Of a stretch of 64,000 nt of DNA, positions 55,038-64,000 are shown piece after piece. Position 1 is the stretch's first letter, and each line of letters starts with the position of its first letter. The notes under the pieces were generated by a model. It saw only the letters and a program-made list of their open reading frames with translations. It searched no databases and was not told the DNA's origin. Source of the stretch: Lasiosphaeris hirsuta (Eukaryota > Ascomycota > Sordariomycetes > Sordariales > Lasiosphaeriaceae); assembly GCA_030549175.1 (NCBI GenBank), contig JAUKUA010000002.1:1240001-1304000 (forward strand), written 5' to 3'. A program made the translations under genes and the position numbers.

Positions 55038-58000
55038 GTGGTGGTGACTTATCACGATGCGTTAAGATGACGTTGAGGCCTGGGTTGACCCTGGATGGAC
55101 ATAGCGGCTGAACGGCTTGTTAGGTAACTTGAAACATTTCCAGCCAGTCTTAGAGTCGGCTTGAATTCTCACGAGTGTATGGATGATTCGTCTCTCGAAG
55201 AGCTTTCCCCTTGGTATCCTCCATGCAAGAACTCCGTCTTGGTTTAGGGTAAGAAACTAGGGGTAGGTAGGTAGGCACTCTGGCTGGATGGGCCACATTG
55301 TCATCTACTACAATCGCATTGGCATCGCTGTCATGACATCAAAGTTTGGCATTTATGTGATAAATCATGGTTTAAAAAAAATAGTTGAAGCATTCACTAC
55401 CAAGTATACCACTCTAACAGGTCGAAAATTACGCCATTATGTACGCCGTTTCACCAAGCTCTTCCGTTAGATGTCCTTGATTCAATGTATCTACATCTGA
55501 TTGCTAGTAGGTAAAATGCATCGTAGAAAGCAGAGGATTGGTAATTGAGCATTAATATTGTGGAGAAAATGACACAGGAGTCACAACTACCATAGCCAGC
55601 ATAGAACGATCCACTACCCCTTCACAGTTGAAGTTTTGGATGAGAGACAGGAGTCTCTGCTTATTTGTCCCCACCTCTAAAGCAGAGGGGCCGTCAGGCC
55701 TTCAATATTGGCATCATCAGGCATGCAAAGACTCGATGCAAGGTAGCCTCTGAGTCATGTTTTGAGTTCTAACAAGATTGATTCACTGCACGAGAATAAA
55801 GCCTATTCCCAACCATTGTCCTGTTCTTTGAAAATATTGATGATAGCTTTAAACTTGGCCTCTCTCTCGCGTGAGTGTGCGAGTCCAAGCAACTTGGATC
55901 AATGCCAATATGGCGAGATCGCCAAGTGGCACATTGGTTGTGGCGTAAAACCCACAGCAGCAACGCAGGAAACTTGACAACTGCCACCTTGACAAAGAAT
56001 GAGCATCATGCCTGGATCATGCCTGGATCATGCCACCGCGGATTGGACAGCAGTTCTCCACATTGGCAACATCTCAGGCCCAATCTCACAAACAATAGCT
56101 GCTCCTGCCATCCCGATTCCATAACTGCCGCGGCACAGCTCTCTCACCCCCAGATCAGTCACTTCGATCGACCCATCATCTCGACACCTGGTCCCTGTAC
56201 CCAATATCGCCTCCTTCACCATCGTATCCCCGCCCAAGACCGAAAACTCCTCCCCAGCCCCCAAGCTAATATATCGCAATAAGTCCAAATACCCGTATCC
56301 CAACCTAGCAAGTTCTTCCCTAAACTCGGACGACGGGACCCCCGCTGAGCAGCACCACCGCTGGGTCCGCCCGCCTTATTGAACCCGAGATCTTCGAACT
56401 CAGCTCAGGTTTCACAAGATTGACGCGTAATTAGCCCGCTCCTACTATTAGGGATGCTACGGGTGCGGAGAGGTCGGGTATCGGCACGGGACCCTTCGGG
56501 TACTGACACCAACAGAGTCCAGAGCTGTCTCCGTGCGTGGCCGGCGTATATGAGCGTGCTTGCAAAAATACGGCCGACGCAATACGACACGACACCCAGA
56601 GGCTCGGCTCAGCGTGTTGACCATCTCCCAAGAGATCCAACTGGAAAACCGGCAACGACTTCACAAAAATCTTGACCTGCCAACGACCTGCCAATGACCT
56701 GCCAAGGACCGGCACATCTCCCCGACATAACGCAATAACTCCGCCTTGGACTGACAGCCCGCCCTGAGCCGCGTTTTCCGATCTGCTTACCTGGTATCCG
56801 ACCGCGCCTTGGGAGCAACAGCCAAAATGTCGCTATGCCCTGCTCAGACACGTGCTTCCGTCCATTGAGTCACTCACCCGCCCGGTACCGGACTCGCGAG
56901 GGTAGAAAGAAAAAAAAAAACTCGATAGACACATGCTCGACGGAAGCTGAAAAACACTGCGGCTTGGCCCGAGAGAGACTTAAATGACATACGGCATTCC
57001 TAGCATTCTCATCAACACCACCCAATTCCGACGGCGGCAAACATACTGTCAGTCGTCGGAGCCGTCCCATACCCGCTACCACACCCACCACCCGCTGCTA
57101 GAAACCGCCAAAAAAAAAATCCGCAGGGACCGTCACATCCTGCTCTGCAGTCTCTCTCGTCTCTGGCCGAGGTGCCAAGCACACCTTCCTCCAAACCGCC
57201 CAACAGAGCGTGCACAACACCCAATTCGCCAGACGGGAGGAAGCGAAACTGGGCCGTTCATTTACGCCTTCATTTACGCAAATTGTCTTCTCCAACAGGG
57301 CACGTGCGAGACACGAGGCAACAGGTTCGGGGCGTGTGCGGTGTGCTGGCAAACTCTTGACAAAAATCTTGTCGGGGTGGGTGGTTTGCTGGCGTGCCAT
57401 AGCGTCAATTAGCATCGGCCCTGGCACCCCGAGCCGTGATTCGCGCGCGGCAGACTGGTTATGACGCTATTCCTTGTTCTGCTCCGGAGACATGCCCATC
57501 CAAAACTTGTCCTGGACTGGCGACACGCTCATCGTAGTCCCTGTCCTACCCTGAATGCGTTGCAACGTTGAGAACCGAAAATGGATTTCGTCCCAAAAAG
57601 GTCGCCGCAGCCGTCTTAGCGAATCACGACCCAGAACAACCCCCCTCTCCCCCCCCCCCCTCCAGGGCCCAGCACTAGCTAATGCAAGGGACACCAGGTG
57701 ATTCCCAACGTCAGTGGGACGCGAGAATATGCACTTTCTCAATTATACCACATGGCGGCCCGTCAATCGTCGTGTGGTAGTTTGCGGTGTCAATTGCGCG
57801 ATTATGGGGGGGTTCGTCATGTATCTGACGAAGCCTCGCAGCATGCAGCGCGCCTGGCATCCGATGTGCTGCCCGTACAGATCCATACATCATCACGGCC
57901 TGATCAATGCAAGGTACCGCGCCGCCCGCCTTGCGACGGTTGACCAACAGAAACCACGTACCGAGCCTGCTGTCCGCCGCAATAACCTCGAACCGGGGTC

Positions 58001-60050
58001 ATCGCGGTTCATCGTGGTGTTCCCCGCCGCAAGAAGGCAGCGCTCCAAGCCGGCAATCGCGCGTCCCGATTTCGGCCACCGAAAACGATGGCCGGCGCTC
58101 TAGGAATCCACTATCCAATAAGTCATCCAGAGAGACACGTTGCAGTCTGTTGTCCAGAACATCGCGGACCACCTGCGGAGCACCTGCAGTCCGGGCACCC
58201 CACTGCGGTGGCGGTCCAACAGCGCTCTCAGCTGGAGTTGAGTGACTTTCCCAAGGTGCAGACGCTGGCCCCGCCATGTCAGTTGCGGCCTTCGGTCCCG
58301 GGTCTGGGCAGGTCCGGCGCCTGAATGCAGTGCAGCTCGTCGCTATGTCGGCGGTTTTTTAGTCCACAGAAGTATGCTGTGTATTCCTGGGTGCAGGCAA
58401 ACTCCATGATCGGCACCGCAACGTAGCCACAAAAGGCGGCCCTCTCTCTCCTACAGAGGAAGTCTGGGGTGCTTGTGACAGATGTCTGCAGCTTGTCATT
58501 TGCCTTGGCTGGATGCATGTGCATGCTGTGCTTGGGATGATCAAGATATCTGTAGAGCTGAACTCGGCCACTTGTGATGGAGGAGAACCCAAGAGTCGAT
58601 GGTCAGGCGCTCGTTCCCGGGACGCGGCGCTGCCATGCCATGGCTCGTTGGATGGCATCTAGTCAGTAGTCCCAAGTCTCGATGGCCCGAGATCTTGAGG
58701 TTGAGAGGTGTACAATCGACGTGGTGCGGCATGAGGCTCGAGTCTCGCGCCACGTCACACAGCCACTTCCCCAGGGTAGACTGCAGTCGAATCTCCTATC
58801 GAGGTGAGGGCGAGGTGAGCAAGCGAGCTTGGTGTGGCCTCGGCAGTTGTGCGATGAGCCCCCCGTACTGTGCTCGAGGTATCGATGGTGAACCACATCA
58901 ACATGGCCTCATCTCACAAGTGTTCCGGCTCACTTGAGCGACACGGAAGAGATTAGGTGATGCCGCCCGCCACTGGAGCGCACTGGCTCCTGACAAGCTC
59001 GGCCATGGCCGGCCTGAGGCAAGAATGAGAACCATCATATGCGGTGAAGATTCCGGAAGGGTTTGGCCTAGCTCTGATGGGCCAGGAAAAGTTACAGTCG
59101 CAAAAGAAAGGAAACAAGAAACGGCAATATGGCCATTGGCCAGCGGGAGGGGTTCTTAGCACACGTTGACCAGGCTCAAGCTGCCGTGGACTTGTGAGAC
59201 GGCAGCCAGTCCAGACGGCTCGTTCCCTGGCACGACGTGACCAGGCCGAGTTTGCTCGTCGCACTGGTCGCTTCTCGCTTGGGGAGAGGGGGGGGGGGGG
59301 GTTGGCGCGAACCCGACGACAACATGGAGCGAAACACGCTTGTGCAAGGTACGCGAGAGCTGGCGAATCAGGGCAGCGCAATTGATGGCTCCCTGATGAG
59401 CTTCACTCCATCTTATAAAGGCTAACATTGTTCAGGTCTGACAGACATCGGAGGTTGGCTGGAGGTTTGGGAGTGTCTGATGCGACTTCAGCTGTTGCCC
59501 TGGCAGACAATTCGCTGGGCCACTAGCCTCCATGTTTGGGGGAGAGCCAGCCGCCGCTGTCCTAGGCGACGGGTGGTGTGTGCCTTGTCTGGAATGGCAC
59601 CGCTGATTTGGGCTCCGATGGTTACCTTAGTTGTGCATCATGATGTATGTAGCATCATGAGCCCGAAGTACCTGCGCCAGGAAGCTTGGGACTTGGTGCA
59701 AGCTCCTGCTCCTACAGAGGTGAGCGCGCCGTTGTCCTTCATGGTTTAGCACCTTTTTAGCCGTTCCATGCCGAGACTCAGGACTCGATGCCAGAGCGAC
59801 CAGAACTTCGGATTACCGCGGGCTTGTGGAAGGAGATAGTGGGAGTGGAGAGTGGGAGAGAGGGTGGGGGAGTGAATGAAAATTCTTTTCCAAAATCCTT
59901 CAAGGACCCTGCACTCGAGCGTTTGACCCACAGCGAGAGCAAACACAGTGTGGGGCAGGCAAAGCATTCGTAGCGAGAAGAGCCGGCAGTGGAGAGCATC
60001 TCTCTCACCCACACCAGCGAACTTTCCGGCGTTGCCTCAGCAGCACCCAA
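55038..60050. other. long intergenic region without a convincing gene
   Basis: One coding-like piece stands out on the minus strand at 56303-56028 (GYGYLDLLRYISLGAGEEFS, VTDLGVRELCRGSYGIGMAG). It has no recognisable family, partner exon or start. A triplicated GACCTGCCAA-type motif lies at about 56676-56705, an A run at about 56910-56920, a C run at about 57648-57660 and a G run at about 59287-59300. Other frames are short and overlap on both strands. I cannot support a gene. Confidence 0.4.
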
Positions 60051-62811
60051 AATACCTAAAAAAAAAAAAAAAAAATTCCTTCTTTTTTTTGTTCCTTAGG
60101 TTGTCATGTGCGAGACATCTGGTTCAACCGTGTGCTTTTTGCTTTTTGTGTTGTTGGCCCTGGGCGACCCCGCTCCTTCCAGCCTCTGGCCAGGTCGGCG
60201 GTGTCGCTGTCAGTGACTGACTCAAGTCGTCGCGTATCGGGCACCTCAGCCATGTCTTTCCTCTTGCATAACCGCGGGGGAGCAAAACGGGCATCGACGA
60301 GGCGTGTGGGCTGTCGCCTCATGGAAGGGCAGCTATTGCACTCTTCTTCAATTATGCAGGTACAGAGCGGCAGCGACAGCGAGTAGCGAGCGGCGCGAGT
60401 CGCTGGCCGCGACAATTGGCCGCCAGCACCTCCCAACTCCACCGTGGCAAGGTCAAGCTCGAGGTCGGAGAAAAAGATGGGGAACCGGAAAAAGCTGAGC
60501 TTGCGCTTGGCGATGTGCTCGGTCCTTGTTTACACCCCGGGTCCCTGGCTTGGCTTCCAGCTGTTGCCAGTGACGGTGATGAGTCCTGTCTTTGACTGCC
60601 GTCGTTTCATGTTCTCGAAGTGGTGGATGCCGTGGATTGCAAGAATACAGCGAGATTGGGTGCCGACCTCTCGTCCACGGCTCTTGGTGGCGAGCCAATG
60701 GCGATGCTATATACGGCAGTCGCAGAGGCACGCTGTCTAATCCTCTGCAAGTCAGCCAAGACACGCAAATAGCTTCTCTTTGATGAGCTGATGAACTGTT
60801 GATGATCTGGTGCCAGCGAACCGTTGGCTGTCTCGAATCCTTGAAACGGGGAAGGAGAGCGGTGCATCGCGGGGTTTCGTGACGGCGTGGCAGGAACTGG
60901 GAACACAAACCGTTGCTTCCGCTCCGCTGTTGCTCTTGGTCTTGTTTCTGCTCCACCCCCCCCCCCCCCCCCCCCCCGGCTCCCGTCGCGGCTGGTGAGT
61001 TCGTTGATTGGTGGATAATGACCCCATCCGCGTCAAGTTCCCGCCAGCGATGTAGCTTAACTAGGGCCCCCGGCCCCGCCAGCCAGCCAACCCCAAAGCT
61101 TGGAAGCAGCTGCTAAACCAGCACCCAGACATTTCGATTCTGCAGCTCTGCAGCAGAGAAGAGAGTGGCAGGCGGACAGTGGAAGCGGGCAAGCACGCAG
61201 GCATTCGCAGTCTCCCGCTCCCACCACCACCCAGTTCTCAAATTCTCCAATCGTCCCCAACCTTCCACCGCCGCTTGCATCCATTTCAAAAGCAGGCTTC
61301 TGTCCGGCCCAACCTGGTTCAGACACACGACACACACGAGGTCCAATATTGACGATTGTTGCCGACACAGGATTTCCCGTCGGATCCCCCTCACCGACCG
61401 CAAAGCTGGTCGATCTTGCCAAACAACTGCCTCACGTGCCGTTGACTACCTCTGCGGCTGCCATTGCCATTGCCATTGCCCATCTGCACGCTGATCCCCA
61501 AATACTCCGTACTAAATACGAACCTGCCTCATTTGGATTTAACTTGCTCGGCCTGGAGACATCTCGAACCACTGGATGCCACCGCAAAACTCGTATCAGT
61601 CACCACCAAGACCGTCAACAGAGACAGACAACCACCTCGGCGGCCGGAATACGGAGCTCGCTGAAGTACTGAAGTCGGGCCAGCAGCGAGTCGGCGGAGA
61701 TTGATTGGGTGTGGCCGCTTCGTCCCAAGACTTTTCAAGACTTTTTTGTTGACGCTGGCCAACCCGACGAGGGCAATTGCTGCCAACCCCACGCCCGAGG
61801 CCAGCCAGCCTACCACCGATACAGTGCCCGATTACACGTGGTGCCAGTGTCGCAAAGACAGCCCACGTAAGGAGCCGTGGTGCTGAGCCCGCCGACTGGA
61901 CGACCGTCTTCGCAGCTGCTGTTGCGTCCGCCGCCTCCCGGCCGCCCACCGCCGTCCTCGCAGCCCAGCCCCAGTGTCTCCATTCGCTAGGCGGATCCAG
62001 CGACACAAGTCCCGACCCAAACGCCAGACCCCAGAGCAACAAGGGAAAGGAAGGGTCCCCGCGTGCGACTCACTTTGTTGGCAGCAAGGCAGAGACAAGA
62101 AGACAAAACACCAGACCCGAGACCGCGTTGAGCATGTGGGCCACCGCAACCGCATAGCACCAAACTGTGTCTAGTCGATCTCAGGGGGGGCTCTGTTTCG
62201 TCATTCAGGAATACGAAGAAAGAGTCGATCAACGGCTGAGAAGGGTGTCAACAGACGGAAAGACATCACCGAGTGTTGTCAAGGCCTCGTTTGAAGCTAG
62301 CTCGACAGCATACCGAACGGGACTTTGTCCATTTTTGCCGCGGTCCAAAAGTTTACTCCGTACGGTACGACAGAGGAATTGGCGGGTGTTGCATCGACGC
62401 CCCGGCCCAGCGTTGAGTTGGTCCTTGCGCCACATCGTCCAGCCCTGGTCCAGGATTGGGATCAAGGATTGGGGAAGCGAGGATCGTCTGGACCGGGCTG
62501 CTGTCCCAGGTCGTCCAAGGTTGTCCCAGGCCAGTTACCTGCGGGGCAGCAGAATCACCCACTGGAGCCACTAGAACCCAATTGCACCCCACTCACCACC
62601 TCACTGCGCAGGTCATCCAGGTCATCCATCCCGTCCAATGTCTGCCGTGTCCTGTGTCTGAACCCCGACAACAAATATCTCCCCACCCCCGCCACTTTTT
62701 TCTGCTGCAATCCCAGAAGCCGACGCCAGCCTGCATGTTCACCACCGATCACCACCGCATGCTCAACATCTCGTCCTGACGTCTTCGCTCGAGCAGCGTC
62801 CTCAGTTAGCC
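60051..62811. other. probable long upstream region of the Ser/Pro-rich gene
   Basis: Rich in homopolymers and simple repeats: A run 60059-60075, T run about 60083-60090, C run about 60954-60978, and ATTGCC repeats about 61462-61482. The element TACTCCGTA occurs at about 61504 and TACTCCGTACGGTAC at about 62350. Several short ATG frames precede 62812, as would be seen in a long 5' leader. No separate gene supported. Confidence 0.4.
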
Positions 62812-64000
62812 ATGTCGCCGCGACTAAAACCATTGATACTCCCGCAGCTCGTCGAGGAGAGGAGGAAGCTCGAATTGCAGCAAGCCGCCGACGGGGAACA
62901 CACCTACATCTACTACACCCACAGCTCCTCATCGTCAGATGTCGCCTCGCCCTCGCCTGTCACGCCAACCTTCTCGCGCACTCACTCGAGGTTCTCCGGT
63001 TCCAACTCGTCGCTGACGTCGTCGTGTTCCGAAAGCCTGAGTCCCACCTCGCCCGCGCAACCCCAACACGCAAACAAGAACAGCAAGTCGCAGCTGCCCG
63101 ATGTGCAGGAGGACCCGCTGGAGAGGGAGGATGAGGACAACACAGTCATGCCTTACAGCGTGAGCGATCGCGAGTTTGGTCTCTATGACTGCCTATGTAT
63201 GTGTTTCCGTGCTGTGCTGCTGATCCCTACTGACCGCCACAGGCGACGAGCCCTGCACCCACGGGCACGACCTCATCCACAGCGCCACGATGCATCCCTA
63301 CATGAGGGAGGAATTTGACTACGACTTGGGTTTCATGAGCGAGAATGACTTGGGCGCAAGTCCCAGGCAGAAGAAGAGGCGACATGGGTCCGACGGTTTC
63401 TCGAGCTGGAGCACCAGGCTAGGGTCCAAACTGTCGAGCTTGCCACGGTGGAATGCGGCAGCCCGGCGCAACCACTTTGCGTTCTCTCCCGCCTCCGACC
63501 CAGCACTAGACCAACGTCCTAGCTTTTCGCGCGCAGCATCCAGCAGGTCATCCTCCATATCGGTTCCGGTGCGCGGGGATCGCCACGAGCCGACTCTTCC
63601 CACCACGCCTGCCCTGTCCTTCTACGGAAGTGTTGAGAGCGTTTTACTTCCCTCCCCGGTCGATACCACGCAGGTGTCTGCCGGAAAGAGTCTAGAACGA
63701 GAACGGGCCATGGCAACGACGCCGCTGCTGCCGCCGCTCTTGACCGAATCAGCCCTCCACCACGCCCACCAGCAGTCACTCCAGCCCTCGCCGCTACAAT
63801 CCCCTACCGTCGCTCCCGAAGGGTTATCTCAGACGTATCCCACGCCACCGCTAAGCACCAAGGCATCGGTGTCGTCTTTCCGCCGTGGAACCGTGTCCAG
63901 CACCCACAGCGAAATCCCCTCACCAATCCCATACCTGCTCGACCAGCAGGACGCCTGGTCCGATCGCCTCGGTCATGCCAACTTCACTATCGAGCCCAAG
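62812..64000 (+). CDS. Ser/Pro-rich conserved fungal protein, partial at window edge
   Basis: Exon 1 is 62812-63196. A 46-nt intron (GTATGT..CCACAG) follows, and exon 2 runs from 63243 past the end of the window, with 381 residues visible. After MSPRLKPLILPQLVEERRKL there is a Ser-rich stretch. An ordered block spans the junction (YDCLCDEPCTHGHDLIHSA, MHPYMREEFDYDLGFMSEND), followed by a basic segment RQKKRRHG that could be a nuclear localisation signal. A Ser/Pro/Thr-rich disordered region continues to the edge. The ordered block is typical of a Pezizomycotina protein annotated only by its Ser/Pro composition. The function is unknown; a nuclear or regulatory role is a guess. Confidence 0.75.

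Noticed and set aside
61100..61672. 190-codon plus-strand frame upstream of the Ser/Pro-rich gene
   Set aside because: Low-complexity Ala/Ser/Pro/Thr composition, overlapping antisense frames, and includes the ATTGCC repeat; better explained as leader or promoter sequence.
1..64000. CRISPR arrays, bacterial operons, rRNA genes or telomeric repeats
   Set aside because: None were seen; the introns and gene families show the sequence is nuclear DNA of a filamentous fungus.

Overview
The window looks like genomic DNA of a filamentous ascomycete (Pezizomycotina, Sordariomycete-like). The genes are GC-rich and carry short introns of about 45-95 nt, with GT(GC)..AG ends and CTRAY-type branch sites. 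Families typical of these fungi are present: a HET-domain protein, an F-box protein, HOL1- and DAL5-type MFS transporters, and a DUF1479 protein. AT-rich blocks carry the signature of repeat-induced point mutation (RIP): coding remnants in which CAG and CAA codons have become TAG and TAA.

Layout. 0.4-2.4 kb: a six-exon MFS transporter (+). 2.4-6.6 kb: intergenic, with a degenerate tRNA-Leu-like gene (-). 6.66-8.83 kb: a DUF1479 (YbiU-like) oxygenase-family protein (+). 8.8-13.3 kb: AT-rich and accessory DNA, with a clean PIF/Harbinger-like MITE (TTA target duplication, 31-bp inverted ends) and a subtilase relic. 13.4-18 kb: an unknown gene with an in-frame TAA, a small secreted SH3-like protein, and a broken membrane-protein gene. 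18.5-22.1 kb: a RIP-mutated block holding a recognisable protein relic. 22.7-23.5 kb: a broken Fot1/pogo-type transposase. 24.3-26.7 kb: one hypothetical gene and one decayed gene (-).

27.0-32.7 kb: a divergent pair, a lectin-like membrane protein (-) and a 1280-residue F-box protein (+). 32.9-36.4 kb: pseudogenes. 36.9-46.6 kb, all on the minus strand: a HET-domain protein, a secreted Ser/Thr-rich protein with a carbohydrate-binding-like end, a J-domain protein fused to the start of an alpha/beta-hydrolase domain, a hypothetical protein, and a DAL5-type transporter whose frame is preserved only by a GC-AG intron. 47.7-55.0 kb, all on the plus strand: a GH105 glycosidase, a methyltransferase, an alpha/beta hydrolase and an IlvD/EDD dehydratase. 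55.0-62.8 kb: a long stretch without a convincing gene. From 62.8 kb to the window edge: the 5' part of a Ser/Pro-rich conserved fungal protein.

How the genes may fit together. HET, J-domain-hydrolase and subtilase pieces belong to classes often linked to fungal non-self recognition; here they sit among decayed genes and transposon remains, which suggests a fast-evolving accessory region. The transporter, GH105, methyltransferase, hydrolase and dehydratase could form a loose uptake and catabolic or specialised-metabolism neighbourhood, but no core biosynthetic enzyme is present, so that link is inference. Several broken frames fall in homopolymer runs, so some apparent pseudogenes may be assembly errors. 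All exon boundaries were worked out by hand from frame continuity and splice consensus.
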